The notes under the pieces are model-generated. The model made no database searches and was not told where the DNA came from. It worked only from the letters and a program-made list of their open reading frames with translations. A stretch of DNA of 64,000 bases from Neokomagataea anthophila (lineage in GTDB: Bacteria > Pseudomonadota > Alphaproteobacteria > Acetobacterales > Acetobacteraceae), in NCBI RefSeq assembly GCF_018122595.1, contig NZ_JAGRQH010000001.1, forward strand, positions 124,001 through 188,000, read 5' to 3'. Numbering within the stretch: position 1 is the stretch's first letter; every line of letters starts with the position of its first letter. Below, in pieces: positions 44,021 to 53,834 of this stretch. The translations under genes and the position numbers were made by a program.

Positions 44021-45063
44021 GACGCGGTCCCATCAACTGCGCTGACCGGCGGCACAGCCCAACGCCACGTCGCCACACCCTGTCGTGCCAATTCCCGATG
44101 CGTCACCATGAACGGGCCAACCGGAGAAACCTGTGGCAAGCCACGCGCCAAAGCCTCTACAATCGTCACAGAACGATGCTTCCCACCACTACACCCCACA
44201 GCAATCGTGGCGTATTTTTTACCTTCTTCAACAAAACGTGGCAGCACCAATTCTAACAAGTTCATAATACCATCGAAAAACGGAGCATAAGCTTTATCTG
44301 TGCGCACATAGGCCGCAACATCTTCTTCCAAGCCCGTACGCGGCTGGAGAGCCGGATTATAGTGCGGATTGCGTAAAAATCGTGCGTCAAAAACCATATC
44401 GGCTTCACGGGGCAGCCCTGCAGGATATGCAAAAGACATCAACACAACCGTCAGTCCTTCACCACTCCCATCACCAAAACGGGTTTCAATAAACCTCTTC
44501 AACTCTGGTGCTGGCAAATCTGACGTATCAATAACCGTATCTGCGACAGCCCTTAACGGTGCCAAAATACGGGCCTCTTGTTCAATACCAGGACGGACTG
44601 TGCCACTTGCTACCAAAGGGTGCCGACGGCGTGTTGCCGTAAAGCGGCGCAGCAAGACCTCCGGCTCCGCCGTGACATAGACCAACTGAACATGACTATC
44701 TGGCAAAGATTTGAGACGTTCCAACTCCTGCAACACACGAGACGCCTCAAACCCACGGCTCCGCACGTCAATGCCAATCACCAGCCGTTCACCCGGACGG
44801 GGCACCAAAGCACCCAGCAAATGCAGTGGCGGATTATCCACCACTTCATGCCCCATATCTTCCAGAACCCGCAGAGTCGTCGATTTTCCAGCCCCTGACA
44901 GCCCCGTGACAATCAAGATGTGCCGCAACTGTGCACTCTCATCACCGCCATCATCATGCGGCATAGGCACCGTCTGAAGGACCGAATCTTCAACCGATAA
45001 TCGGTCGAGATCAGGCTGATCTGACATCACAGCATCAGGTTTGGGATCATTGGCCAAAGTCAT
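44017..45063 (-). CDS. rapZ: RNase adapter protein RapZ
   Basis: P-loop protein of the RapZ/YvcJ family, which in E. coli binds small RNAs and directs RNase E to glmZ. The N-terminal ATPase has 'GLSGAGKS' (54-61) and 'DNPPLHLL'. The C-terminal half has 'DARFLRNPHYNPALQPRTG', 'IAVGCSGGKHRSVTIVEALA' and 'HREL', both diagnostic. The first ~45 residues are extra, acidic and probably disordered; a later ATG at 45027 would shorten them. Placing rapZ between hprK and EIIA is a recurring alphaproteobacterial arrangement. Its RNA partner here is not known. Confidence 0.95.
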   Translation of the reverse strand: MTLANDPKPDAVMSDQPDLDRLSVEDSVLQTVPMPHDDGGDESAQLRHILIVTGLSGAGKSTTLRVLEDMGHEVVDNPPLHLLGALVPRPGERLVIGIDVRSRGFEASRVLQELERLKSLPDSHVQLVYVTAEPEVLLRRFTATRRRHPLVASGTVRPGIEQEARILAPLRAVADTVIDTSDLPAPELKRFIETRFGDGSGEGLTVVLMSFAYPAGLPREADMVFDARFLRNPHYNPALQPRTGLEEDVAAYVRTDKAYAPFFDGIMNLLELVLPRFVEEGKKYATIAVGCSGGKHRSVTIVEALARGLPQVSPVGPFMVTHRELARQGVATWRWAVPPVSAVDGTAS

Positions 45064-45137
45064 AAAGGATAAAATAGCCGTTTTCTGACGAAGAAAAAAA
45101 GCTTTTCCATCTCAAACTTTAGAGAAGCACTGCCGTG

Positions 45138-45569
45138 TTAGGCTCTCCCGGCCCCGACAACCCATTCATAACGCCCCAAACATGCCCCAAATGCGGCCTT
45201 CACACGCACAATATCCCCCATATCTGTCCCCATCAGACGCAACAGAACACATCCCGTCACGGGATCACGCTCAGACACCGGCAGACGCTCCCCACGCTGC
45301 CCTAGAACAACCACCAAAATCACCGGAACCGTATCCACAGTTTCCATGGCCAAAACCCCAACACCACGGACCTCAATCTTACTTCGAATCGTTTCCGGCG
45401 CGCGCGCAATCACTCCCTCCAGCACAACCTGATCATCCGAAACGAGCGTAAAACCTTCCTGTATCAGCGCCAATGCCATCAAGGATTTGCCACTGCCAGA
45501 AGGCCCATAAATCAGAATTCCCGCACCATTAAATGCCACGCAACTTGCATGAACCGTCTGTCGGGCCAT
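45138..45569 (-). CDS. hprK: HPr kinase/phosphorylase, short form
   Basis: Phosphorylates HPr at its regulatory serine. The 143-residue protein has only the C-terminal kinase domain: 'YGPSGSGKSLMALALI' (P-loop 22-29), 'VSDDQVVLEG', 'IEVRGVGVLAME' (the HprK signature region). The N-terminal half found in Firmicutes HprK is missing, which is normal for alphaproteobacteria and not a truncation. It lies 74 bases upstream of rapZ. Downstream of ChvG/ChvI it is the usual neighbour, but here a plus-strand Rid-like gene lies between. Confidence 0.93.
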   Translation of the reverse strand: MARQTVHASCVAFNGAGILIYGPSGSGKSLMALALIQEGFTLVSDDQVVLEGVIARAPETIRSKIEVRGVGVLAMETVDTVPVILVVVLGQRGERLPVSERDPVTGCVLLRLMGTDMGDIVRVKAAFGACLGRYEWVVGAGRA

Positions 45570-45699
45570 CTCTTTCTATGCCTTTTACTGTTTACCTGAG
45601 CGTGACACGGGCGGTATGAACAGGTCACTCTTTTTGGGTACGACCATCGCGTTTGATGATCGCCTCCCCCGTCACCACAGCGGATTTTACTGATCTCTC

Positions 45700-46050
45700 A
45701 TGCTGAATATACGCCTACACCATGACGTTACACTCTATGGCGACAACGTAGCGTGCTCAGATTTCAATGGCCTAACCCCCGAAGGGGAGCGCCCGCCCCA
45801 TCTGGCTGAAGAATGCCGCCAAGCACTCAGCGCCATCTCTGACGCTTTAGAGACCCACAACCTCACACTCAGCGATACCCGCCATCTGATCGCCATGTTA
45901 CGTGCAGGTGAAGACTACACACACTGCCAGCACATTATTGAAGGTGCATTAACGGCCACACATCCAGCAATGACACTACGGATTGTCCCACGCTTCCAAA
46001 AACCCGGTCAGCGCATTGCTTTAAGCGTCGTGGCATCACACACCGCATAA
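45700..46050 (+). CDS. Divergent Rid (YjgF)-like protein
   Basis: A 116-residue protein that resembles the RidA/YjgF fold in pattern: 'LAEECRQALSAISDALETHN', then 'TRHLIAMLRAGEDYTHCQHI' and the C-terminal 'HPAMTLRIVPRFQKPGQRIA' with '...LSVVA'. The canonical RidA Arg that binds the substrate imine is replaced in this region, so the deaminase reaction may not apply. It is the only plus-strand gene in a minus-strand regulatory block, between hprK and chvG. The start ATG at 45700 has only a weak upstream signal. Alternative: an unrelated small protein with the same beta-alpha-beta pattern. Confidence 0.55.
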   Translation: MLNIRLHHDVTLYGDNVACSDFNGLTPEGERPPHLAEECRQALSAISDALETHNLTLSDTRHLIAMLRAGEDYTHCQHIIEGALTATHPAMTLRIVPRFQKPGQRIALSVVASHTA

Positions 46051-46067
46051 ATCCCATCTCATGGTGC

Positions 46068-47963
46068 TTAGCCTGCACTTGGCAGGCGCACCACGAAGCA
46101 CGCTCCACGCACTTCTCCCGCTGGCCCAACAACATTCTCTGCAAATAAGCGCCCGCGCAGCGCATTAATAATCTGTCGGCTAATCGCTAGGCCAAGACCT
46201 GAATGCTGGCCAAAATGCTCAGACTGAGGGCGCTCTGAGTAAAAACGGTCAAAAATATTCTCAAGCTTACCCGCCGGAATACCTGGCCCTTGATCGCTCA
46301 CAGCAATCTCAATCACGCTGCCCGTTCCGGGGCCTGTGCCCGCCACATCACGGCAACTCGCATGCAGCGCAATCACACCCCGCGGTGGAGAAAAGGAAAT
46401 AGCATTCCCAATCAGATTCCGCAGCACTTGCACGAGACGGTCTTCCACCGCCAAAGCGCGCAAAGCTGGCCCATTATCCGGCACGTCCAACCGTAAGATT
46501 GGAGCATCGTCTTTTCGGGTTGTCTGGTGCATCTCCACCAAAATAGACAAGAGTGCCACAACAGAAACAGGCTCTGGCCGCGCACGAGACAACTCTGCAT
46601 CAATCCGACTAGCATCCGAAATATCCGTAATCAGACGATCAAGGCGCTTCACGTCACTCGTCATAATCGACAACAGCCGCTCACGCCGGTCTGCCAAAGC
46701 AATGCGCGGCAAAGTCTCAATTGCCGACCGGATAGACGAGAGCGGATTTTTAATTTCATGGCTCACATCAGCGGCAAAGCGCTCAATATCATCCATCCGC
46801 GCCCATAAGGCTAACGCACTCCCACGCAAAGAACGCGCCAAAACACCTATCTCATCACGGCGTATCAAGAGCTGATCCGGCACAACATCACGGCGCCCGT
46901 CAGACTCTCTCATTTCCCGCGATGCCCGTGCCAAGCTCAACAAAGGCCGCGCAATTGTACGGGACAAATACCATGAGAGCAGTACCGTCACCATCAACGC
47001 GCCCAAGAACAAGGAAAGGATCGAAGAGCGCACTTCAAAAAGCGACCGATCCACTTCTGGAGCTTGTCGCGTTAGCTGAATAATCCCAACCGTCAAACCA
47101 TCATGGATAACTGGCTCTACAACCGTAATAGCCAGCTGATGGTCAGGTAAACGTCGAATAAAAGGCGGCAGTTCAACTTGCCTCGGGGAGGCTTGCACAG
47201 CTTCATTCGCTCGCCCGCTAACAGGCGTATCCGGAATAGGGTCCGGGGTATTGAGCGTGACAATCCCTTCACTGGACGTCAACGGCAGGAGCGATACCAA
47301 CCAATCATAAAACGCCTCAACCGAACGCCCAGTGGAAGCCGGCGCATAGCCTCCGCTATCTCCCTCAAGGGACGGTATCGCTCCATCCACATGTTCCTCA
47401 TGCTTAACCGCAAGAGATGACGCGGCACCACGCTCTGGTCGCGCCACCGAACGTACCCGCCGATCCTCACGACTATCCGCCACCAACTTTCCATCAGGGT
47501 CAAACAAACGTGCCGTAGCATTCGGGCTTGGCTCAGTCAGTCGTGTCAAAAATGAACGCGCCAAAGCTGCGTCCAAAACATAATCTTCACCCGGTAAACT
47601 CCGCACCCCACGCGGAGCTGGCTTTGCCGCGAACTGCCCTACAGCACCAGCATAAATATGCGCCTGCTCACGCAGAGCATTCACATCTGTTTCCAGCAAA
47701 GAGTTTTGAAATTGATCCAAAAATAACAGCGTCACCGCCAGCAACGCCAACGGAAGAATATTAAGCAATAAAATCCGCACCAAAAGCGGCGTCATAGCGC
47801 GGCGCTTTGGCAAAACATGCATCATCCGCCGCTTCATCGCGCCAATATGGAAAAAACGCCGCACCATACCGGGGCGACGGCGCACTTCCAGAACATGACG
47901 ACGGGTCTGCCCTTGTTCTCGCCGTTCTTCATCACGCATTGGCGACAATGACCCGTCACTCAC
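46068..47963 (-). CDS. chvG: Sensor histidine kinase ChvG
   Basis: Membrane sensor of the ChvG/ExoS family that controls envelope stress and acid response with ChvI. Two transmembrane segments (~60-85 and ~325-345) enclose a large periplasmic domain, then a HAMP region, the His box 'AADVSHEIKNPLSS' and the catalytic domain with 'QVLRNLIGNAISFSP' and 'VSDQGPGIPAGKLENIFDRF'. The N-terminal membrane segment 'RILLLNILPLALLAVTLLFL' followed by 'FQNSLLETDVNALREQAHIY' is the family's own pattern. 631 residues fit. GTG start with AGGAG 7 bases upstream. It follows chvI by 54 bases. Confidence 0.93.
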   Translation of the reverse strand: MSDGSLSPMRDEERREQGQTRRHVLEVRRRPGMVRRFFHIGAMKRRMMHVLPKRRAMTPLLVRILLLNILPLALLAVTLLFLDQFQNSLLETDVNALREQAHIYAGAVGQFAAKPAPRGVRSLPGEDYVLDAALARSFLTRLTEPSPNATARLFDPDGKLVADSREDRRVRSVARPERGAASSLAVKHEEHVDGAIPSLEGDSGGYAPASTGRSVEAFYDWLVSLLPLTSSEGIVTLNTPDPIPDTPVSGRANEAVQASPRQVELPPFIRRLPDHQLAITVVEPVIHDGLTVGIIQLTRQAPEVDRSLFEVRSSILSLFLGALMVTVLLSWYLSRTIARPLLSLARASREMRESDGRRDVVPDQLLIRRDEIGVLARSLRGSALALWARMDDIERFAADVSHEIKNPLSSIRSAIETLPRIALADRRERLLSIMTSDVKRLDRLITDISDASRIDAELSRARPEPVSVVALLSILVEMHQTTRKDDAPILRLDVPDNGPALRALAVEDRLVQVLRNLIGNAISFSPPRGVIALHASCRDVAGTGPGTGSVIEIAVSDQGPGIPAGKLENIFDRFYSERPQSEHFGQHSGLGLAISRQIINALRGRLFAENVVGPAGEVRGACFVVRLPSAG

Positions 47964-48017
47964 ACATGCTCTCCTAATACCTTCAATTTTCGTACGATCT
48001 AGATCGCAAAACTGACG

Positions 48018-48767
48018 TCACTCGTCGCGGTAGCGATACCCAATCCCGTAAAGGGTTTCGATATAATTGAAGTTATCATCAACCTGCCGGAACTTCTTCC
48101 GTACGCGCTTGATATGGCTGTCAATGGTACGGTCATCGACATAAATATTATCGCCATACGCCGCATCAATAAGTTGATCCCGCGACTTCACCATACCAGG
48201 ACGAAACGCCAAGGCTTTCACCAGCAAAAATTCGGTCACGGTCAAAGCGATATCCTGACCATTCCATAAACACTGATGGCGGGTTTCATCGAGCGATAAT
48301 TGCCCACGCACCAAGGCCGCCCCGCGCGTGGTAGTCCCTGTTGCTTCGGCCCGGCTCGCATCCTGTCGGCGCAATAGCGCACGCATGCGTTCAATCAACA
48401 AACGCTGGGAGAAAGGCTTAGTGATGTAATCATCCGCCCCAAGACGCAGACCCATCAATTGGTCCAATTCTTCATCTTTAGACGTCAGAAAAATCACAGG
48501 TAACGTCGAGCGTGCACGCAAACGCTGAAGGAGTTCCATGCCGTCCATACGCGGCATTTTCACATCCAGCACAGCCAAGCTAACCGGGCGGGACATCATC
48601 CCCTGCAGCGCACTCTCTCCATCCGTATAGGTATGAACGATGAACCCTTCCGCTTCGAGGGTCATCTGCACCGAGGCTAAAATGTTACGATCATCATCCA
48701 CCAGAGCGATGATAGGCGCTGCCGGTGACGGCGGCGGTGAGGACGAGAAAGGGCGAGTGCTCTCCAT
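48018..48767 (-). CDS. chvI: Response regulator ChvI
   Basis: OmpR-type regulator, partner of ChvG. The receiver has '[14 protein letters not shown]', the phospho-Asp in '[13 protein letters not shown]' and Lys in 'YITKPFS'. The C-terminal winged helix shows '[20 protein letters not shown]', '[20 protein letters not shown]' and '[20 protein letters not shown]'. The last phrases are characteristic of ChvI. 249 residues is normal, with a short Ser/Pro-rich N-terminal tail. It is the first gene of the chvI-chvG pair, divergent from grpE. pckA, which precedes chvI in many rhizobia, is absent. Confidence 0.95.
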   Translation of the reverse strand: MESTRPFSSSPPPSPAAPIIALVDDDRNILASVQMTLEAEGFIVHTYTDGESALQGMMSRPVSLAVLDVKMPRMDGMELLQRLRARSTLPVIFLTSKDEELDQLMGLRLGADDYITKPFSQRLLIERMRALLRRQDASRAEATGTTTRGAALVRGQLSLDETRHQCLWNGQDIALTVTEFLLVKALAFRPGMVKSRDQLIDAAYGDNIYVDDRTIDSHIKRVRKKFRQVDDNFNYIETLYGIGYRYRDE

Positions 48768-48904
48768 GAAAGAGATCCGTCTCCTGAAGATAAAGAAAAG
48801 AACGTTGCATCCGTATCACGGATAGTCACACCCTATTTCGGGCCTATAAAAAGGCATTTCAATGACATCCACGCCAGTTGCAAGCCCTCTTTCGCTGCTT
48901 ACCC

Positions 48905-48930
48905 CTTGCCTTCGGAGCAATCGGCGTTAT
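48905..48930 (+). promoter_or_regulatory. Possible RpoH-type promoter of grpE
   Basis: CTTGCC (48905-48910) and CGTTAT (48925-48930) loosely resemble the -35 and -10 of alphaproteobacterial RpoH promoters, 14 bases apart and ~57 bases before the grpE ATG. No CIRCE element is visible. The match is weak. Confidence 0.25.
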
Positions 48931-48986
48931 GTCCTTGTGGAGAACGGGGCCGCTTGTCGGCCCGTCCCACAGAGAAAGGTCGTGAC

Positions 48987-49622
48987 ATGACAGACCAAAA
49001 CCAGAATCCGGAAACGGCCCACGACGTGCCTGAACAGGGCGTTGAGACCAACGGAACCCATGAAGACACCACGATTGCTGGTGAACACGAAGTGGAAGAT
49101 ACGTCTCCTGAAGCACGTATCGCTGCACTAGAAGCTGAAGTTGCTGAACTCAAAGACCGCTGGGTCCGTTCAGAAGCAGAAGCACAAAACATCCGCAACC
49201 GCGCAAAACGTGATGTCGACGATGCGCGTCAGTACGCGATTCAGAAATTTGCGAAAGACGTAGTGGAAGCCGCTGACAACATTCAGCGCGGCATTGCCTC
49301 TCTTCCGGCAAAGGCAGAAGGTGAAGATTCGCTCGTTGCCAAACTGCGCGAAGGCTTTGAGAGCACTGAGCGCTCATTCCTCGGCATTTTGGAACGTAAC
49401 GGCATCACCCGTGAAGACCCAACGGGCAAGCCGTTCGACGCGAACCTGCACCAAGCTATGGCTGAACAGCCATCGGACGAACACGAACCAGGCCATGTCA
49501 TGCAGGCATGGACACCAGCATGGCTGCTCAAAGGCCGCCTCCTGAAGGCTGCCATGGTCATCGTTGCCAAAGGCACACCAAACGCAGAAAAGGCCACAAC
49601 TGGCCTCGATACATCTGCGTAA
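48987..49622 (+). CDS. grpE: Nucleotide exchange factor GrpE
   Basis: Exchange factor for DnaK in protein folding. The order is as expected: an acidic N-terminal tail, a long coiled coil ('LEAEVAELKDRWVRSEAEAQ' onward, 'NIRNRAKRDVDDARQYAI'), then the beta-domain with 'FDANLHQAMAEQPSDEHEPG' and 'GWLLKGRLL'-like 'AWLLKGRLLKAAMVIVAKG'. 211 residues is typical. ATG at 48987 is chosen because AGAAAGG precedes it by 7 bases and the acidic tail then starts normally; an in-frame start at 48906 would add an unlikely Cys-rich leader. hrcA and dnaK are not adjacent here. Confidence 0.95.
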   Translation: MTDQNQNPETAHDVPEQGVETNGTHEDTTIAGEHEVEDTSPEARIAALEAEVAELKDRWVRSEAEAQNIRNRAKRDVDDARQYAIQKFAKDVVEAADNIQRGIASLPAKAEGEDSLVAKLREGFESTERSFLGILERNGITREDPTGKPFDANLHQAMAEQPSDEHEPGHVMQAWTPAWLLKGRLLKAAMVIVAKGTPNAEKATTGLDTSA

Positions 49623-49637
49623 TTAGCACACTATGTT

Positions 49638-49673
49638 CTCTGCTCACATGGTCACCATACCCTGTGAGCAGAG
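49638..49673 (+). repeat. Inverted repeat after grpE
   Basis: Perfect 11-bp stem CTCTGCTCACA / TGTGAGCAGAG, extended by CTATG / CATAG after a 2-base bulge. No T run follows on plus. It may attenuate read-through from grpE into the glycosyltransferases. Confidence 0.5.
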
Positions 49674-49694
49674 CCATAGCGCACGACCGGAAAC

Positions 49695-50600
49695 ATGCGT
49701 CTTCTCATCATTAAACTCGGCGCCCTTGGCGATTTTGTGCAAGCTTTTGGAGCTTTTTCCTCCATCAGAGCAGCCTTCCCAACGGCACATATCACATTGC
49801 TCACCACGGCTCCTTTTGTCGCTCTTGCACAAAGCTGCCCTTGGTTTGATGAGATCGCTCTGGACCCACGTCCGTCTCTCAAGCGCCCCCGCGGCCTTTT
49901 AACATTAGCCCGCCTTTTTCGCGCTCAAGACGTCGTCTTTGATTTACAAACCTCTAGCCGTTCATCCCGCTACCATCAGTTTGTCACGCGCGGAACACAA
50001 TGGTCCGGCATTGCTCCTCGTTGCAGCATGCCCCACGCGAATCCGCACCGTAACGACATGCACACTCTCGCCCGATTGGATGATCAGCTACGCGCGGCAC
50101 ATATCACACCACTCTCCCGACAAGTCCCCAGCTGGCTGACAGAACAGGGCCCACACATCCCAAAACCTTACGCCGTACTCGTACCCGGCGCTGCCGCACA
50201 TCGCCCGCAAAAGCGATGGCCCGTTGAACGCTTTTGTGATGTGGCACAACGCATTACCCAACGCGGAGTTTTGCCCGTAATCGTCGGCACATCAGCCGAA
50301 AAATATTTAGCTACCTCCATACAAACCGCCTGCCCCCATGCCGTAGACCTCACGGGACAAACCAGCCTACCAGAGCTCGCTGGCGTATTGCACCGTGCGC
50401 ACTATGTCATTGGCAATGATACGGGCCCCCTGCACCTCGCAGCAGCTATGGACACACACATCATAACCTTGTTCAGTCAGGATAGTGACCCACGCCTAGC
50501 TGCCCCACTCACCATTACCCCTGGACGGACGCACATCATCTCTGCTTCTGATTTAGCAACGATCCACCCAGACCGCTTGGAGGCTCTGCTCCCGCCATGA
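49695..50600 (+). CDS. Glycosyltransferase family 9 (heptosyltransferase-like)
   Basis: A GT-B enzyme of the ADP-heptose:LPS heptosyltransferase family, 301 residues. 'LLIIKLGALGDFVQAFGAFS' at the N-terminus and 'VLVPGAAAHRPQKRWPVERF' in the middle are the family landmarks, with 'VIGNDTGPLHLAAAM' near the C-terminus for the donor site. The length is a little short of WaaC/WaaF (~320-350). It would add heptose or a related sugar to the LPS core at the inner face of the inner membrane. It overlaps the next glycosyltransferase gene by 4 bases (ATGA), so the two are coupled and probably share a pathway. Confidence 0.9.
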   Translation: MRLLIIKLGALGDFVQAFGAFSSIRAAFPTAHITLLTTAPFVALAQSCPWFDEIALDPRPSLKRPRGLLTLARLFRAQDVVFDLQTSSRSSRYHQFVTRGTQWSGIAPRCSMPHANPHRNDMHTLARLDDQLRAAHITPLSRQVPSWLTEQGPHIPKPYAVLVPGAAAHRPQKRWPVERFCDVAQRITQRGVLPVIVGTSAEKYLATSIQTACPHAVDLTGQTSLPELAGVLHRAHYVIGNDTGPLHLAAAMDTHIITLFSQDSDPRLAAPLTITPGRTHIISASDLATIHPDRLEALLPP

Positions 50601-51661
50601 CCCGAATTCGCTGCATCACCATGCAAAAGAACGAAGCCGATCTTTTAGAACCATGGTTGCTGTGGCACGGAGCACTCTTTGGATTTGAAAACCTCACAGT
50701 CATCGATAACGGCTCTACCGAGCCAAACGTCAAGCGCATTCAGAACCGATACAAAAAACGCGGCGTGACAATTATCAATCACTATAAAACTTATGATGAT
50801 TTCTTAAATAAAGGCGCCATATTCCAAGAAGTAATTCAAAAGTGGGATCAAGAAAACAATTACGATTTTGCACTCCCTATGGACTGTGACGAATTCATCG
50901 CTGTTTTCCTCGACCGCATCTCCGTTCAGCCCGATGATATTTTGGCGGAATTCGCTACTCTCAAAAATGAACGCGCAACACTGGTTACAGACCGCATCCT
51001 ACTGAATGTGCCCAACGCACCCGGTTATTTTCGTCCGCAAAGCGTATCCCGCGCTCTCTTCCATGCTCAGACGATTGAAGGCCTTGATCACGGTTTACAT
51101 GCTCCCATCAGTCGATACCACGAGCGCTGCGTCCGTACCCCTTTCGTGTATCTCCATCTGCACAACCGCCCAGATTATGAAGCAATCAAACGCTTCGCCC
51201 GCCAGAAACTCAATACGCCGGACGGTGCAACACCCGAACAGTTAACCCACCAGCACCCTTACACACAGGCCGGGCACCATCTATTCCACTTTTTTCAACG
51301 TGATAACGCCGCCTTCCTCGAAGAATATCAAAACCACCCTGATATCTACGCCCCCAGCATCATCACACGCTTTCAGACCCTTGGAATTGATCCCACCCCC
51401 CTTTTCGGCGCAGCACTTTGCCCTCAATTTCCAATCCATGCCCCCCAAGGCTTCATGGCACATCGCCGCCATGATCAAGGTCAGACTCACGAATACGTAC
51501 TGTTTGATGCCCTAGCCTACGCCCATAACAACCAAGACGTCGCCGCTGATGCCTATTATGGAATCTGGCCTCTCATACACTTTATGGATGCTGGCTGGCA
51601 TGAAGGACGAGCCCCCAATCCTGCAGGAATCCCTCCTCTCATCTTCACAACACAACATTAA
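50597..51661 (+). CDS. Glycosyltransferase family 2-like (GT92-type) protein
   Basis: A 354-residue protein with the Glyco_tranf_2_4 pattern: 'CITMQKNEADLLEPWLLWHG', 'VIDNGSTE', then the metal-binding 'MDCDEFI' and a C-terminal half with several His, 'YHERCVRTPFVYLHLHNRPD'. The region after ~250 residues carries 'DALAYAHNNQDVAADAYYG' and 'HFMDAGWHEGRAPNP', similar to tails seen in other bacterial glycosyltransferases of this type. It overlaps the GT9 gene by 4 bases. The donor and acceptor are unknown; surface polysaccharide is likely. It ends 137 bases before thrS. Confidence 0.8.
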   Translation: MTRIRCITMQKNEADLLEPWLLWHGALFGFENLTVIDNGSTEPNVKRIQNRYKKRGVTIINHYKTYDDFLNKGAIFQEVIQKWDQENNYDFALPMDCDEFIAVFLDRISVQPDDILAEFATLKNERATLVTDRILLNVPNAPGYFRPQSVSRALFHAQTIEGLDHGLHAPISRYHERCVRTPFVYLHLHNRPDYEAIKRFARQKLNTPDGATPEQLTHQHPYTQAGHHLFHFFQRDNAAFLEEYQNHPDIYAPSIITRFQTLGIDPTPLFGAALCPQFPIHAPQGFMAHRRHDQGQTHEYVLFDALAYAHNNQDVAADAYYGIWPLIHFMDAGWHEGRAPNPAGIPPLIFTTQH

Positions 51662-51798
51662 ACGCATCTTTCTCGTTGATTTTCCGCTGCGTAGGTCTTG
51701 CGACATAAGACAGAATGAGGCCATTTAGCCCATTCCACATTTATGCCATTAAGCGCAGCCTTGCGTTTAAATGCCTTGTTTTCTCAAAGGAGCACATC

Positions 51799-53742
51799 AT
51801 GCCCGCCATCACACTACCCGACGGAAGCGTCCGCACCTTCGACGGGACCGTGACGGGCACGACAGTCGCGGCTTCCATCGGCCCGGGCCTCGCTAAAGCT
51901 GCTCTCGCCATGGAAATTAATGGTCAACAACTTGACCTCGCCACCCCGATTGAACACGATTCCAGCATCCGCTTCATCACCAAAAAAGACGACGTCGTTC
52001 TGGAGATGATCCGCCATGATGCTGCGCATGTTCTCGCGGAGGCTGTGCAGTCGCTCTGGCCAGAAACACAAGTCACCATTGGCCCAAGCATTAAAGACGG
52101 CTTCTACTACGACTTCGCCCGCGACAAGCCATTTACCCCTGATGATTTCGAAGCCATCGAAGCCAAGATGCATGAAATCATCACGGCCAATGCTCCCTTC
52201 ACGCGCGAAGTCTGGGACCGTGATGAAGCCATCCAGTTCTTCGAAGATCGTGGGGAAAACTTCAAAGCCGAACTCATCCGTGACCTTCCCGAAAGCGAAG
52301 ATATTTCGATCTATCGCCAAGGTGAGTGGCTAGACCTCTGCCGTGGCCCGCATTTGCGCGGCACAGCTGATATTGGCAACGCCTTCAAGCTGATGCGCGT
52401 TGCAGGCGCTTACTGGCGCGGGGACCATCGCAACCCCATGCTAACCCGTATTTACGGCACCGCATGGCGCGACAAGAAAGAACTCAACGCCTATCTTCTG
52501 CGCCTTGAAGAAGCAGAGAAGCGTGATCACCGCCGCATCGGCCGTGAAATGGACCTATTCCACATTCAAGAAGAAGCCGTGGGCCAGATTTTCTGGCACC
52601 GTAAAGGGTGGCGCTTGTATAATGTGCTGCAAGACTACATGCGCCGCTCTCAAGAACGGAACGGCTATGAAGAAGTCCGCACCCCACAACTGGTAGACCG
52701 CGCCCTATGGGAAGCCTCCGGCCACTGGGATAAATACCGCGAGAATATGTTCATCGCCCAAGTGGAAGATGAAGATAAAACCCTCGCCCTGAAGCCTATG
52801 AACTGCCCCTGCCATGTGCAGATTTTCCGCCATGGCCTGCGTTCTTACCGTGAACTCCCATTGCGCATGGCCGAATTCGGCGCCTGCCACCGCTACGAGC
52901 CGTCCGGCTCCCTGCATGGCATCATGCGCGTTCGTGGCTTCACACAAGATGATGCTCATATCTTCTGTACAGAAGATCAAATTGCAGATGAAACAGCCAA
53001 GTTCGTACGTATGCTGGCCGAAGTGTACCAAGACCTCGGCTTTGAAAACTTCCGTATTAAGTTCTCAGACCGCCCTGAAAGCCGCGCCGGTGATGATGCA
53101 ACATGGGACCGCGCCGAAGGGGCTCTGAAAAAAGCCTGCGATCTGGTAGGCGTGAACTATGAATTAAACCCCGGCGAAGGTGCATTCTACGGCCCTAAGC
53201 TTGAGTTCGTCCTGACCGACGCGATCGGCCGTGACTGGCAGTGTGGCACCCTGCAAGTAGATTACGTCCTGCCAGAACGTTTAGACGCATCCTACATCGG
53301 AGAAGACAGCCAACGTCACCGTCCCGTGATGCTGCATCGTGCTATCCTTGGTAGTTTTGAGCGCTTCTTAGGCATTCTGATCGAACAATATGCGGGCAAA
53401 TTCCCGCTGTGGCTGGCTCCAACACAAGTCGTCGTCGCGAGCATTGTGTCTGATGCCGCCGACTATGCACATGAAGTTGTCACCGCACTTAAAGCCCGCG
53501 GCATCCAAGCTGAAGCCGATACGCGTAACGACAAAATCAATGCCAAGATTCGCGAGCATAGCCTTGCCCGCGTTCCAGTGATTCTGGTTGTCGGTCGACG
53601 TGAAGCAGAAGAGCGTAAAGTGGCCATGCGCCGCCTCGGCGGAGCACAACAGACCATTCTTACACTGGATGAAGCGCTCTCAGCCCTCTCAACCGAGGCA
53701 ACGCCACCTGATCTCGCACGTTTGTCCATCAAACAAGCGTAA
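51799..53742 (+). CDS. thrS: Threonyl-tRNA synthetase
   Basis: Class II synthetase that charges tRNA-Thr. Domains in order: N-terminal TGS domain ('[16 protein letters not shown]'), the editing domain with '[11 protein letters not shown]' and '[13 protein letters not shown]', the catalytic core with zinc site '[10 protein letters not shown]' and '[20 protein letters not shown]', motif 3 '[19 protein letters not shown]', and the anticodon-binding domain to the end. ATG at 51799 with AAAGGAG 6 bases upstream gives 647 residues, the usual length; upstream in-frame starts lack a ribosome site. It precedes infC, as in many bacteria. Confidence 0.97.
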   Translation: MPAITLPDGSVRTFDGTVTGTTVAASIGPGLAKAALAMEINGQQLDLATPIEHDSSIRFITKKDDVVLEMIRHDAAHVLAEAVQSLWPETQVTIGPSIKDGFYYDFARDKPFTPDDFEAIEAKMHEIITANAPFTREVWDRDEAIQFFEDRGENFKAELIRDLPESEDISIYRQGEWLDLCRGPHLRGTADIGNAFKLMRVAGAYWRGDHRNPMLTRIYGTAWRDKKELNAYLLRLEEAEKRDHRRIGREMDLFHIQEEAVGQIFWHRKGWRLYNVLQDYMRRSQERNGYEEVRTPQLVDRALWEASGHWDKYRENMFIAQVEDEDKTLALKPMNCPCHVQIFRHGLRSYRELPLRMAEFGACHRYEPSGSLHGIMRVRGFTQDDAHIFCTEDQIADETAKFVRMLAEVYQDLGFENFRIKFSDRPESRAGDDATWDRAEGALKKACDLVGVNYELNPGEGAFYGPKLEFVLTDAIGRDWQCGTLQVDYVLPERLDASYIGEDSQRHRPVMLHRAILGSFERFLGILIEQYAGKFPLWLAPTQVVVASIVSDAADYAHEVVTALKARGIQAEADTRNDKINAKIREHSLARVPVILVVGRREAEERKVAMRRLGGAQQTILTLDEALSALSTEATPPDLARLSIKQA

Positions 53743-53791
53743 TCCTCTTGCACGGATCGTCACACGAGACTATGTGCTGAGAGGTAATTTC

Positions 53792-53834
53792 CCGTGCACT
53801 TCCTCAGGGACTTCTCTTTGAGAAACGTGCACGG
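53792..53834 (+). repeat. Stem-loop in the thrS-infC gap
   Basis: A perfect 8-bp inverted repeat, CCGTGCAC / GTGCACGG, encloses a smaller hairpin (TTCTC / GAGAA). It lies 25-78 bases before infC in a gap of ~125 bases and may be part of a leader that controls infC. Confidence 0.45.

Noticed and set aside
45138-45569. Calling hprK truncated or broken
   Set aside because: The kinase-only form is the normal alphaproteobacterial type and its motifs are complete.
51662-51798. A T-box or other tRNA-sensing leader before thrS
   Set aside because: No T-box consensus is visible and T-boxes are rare outside Firmicutes and Actinobacteria.
51814-52320. A 168-codon minus-strand frame
   Set aside because: Antisense to the TGS and editing domains of thrS.
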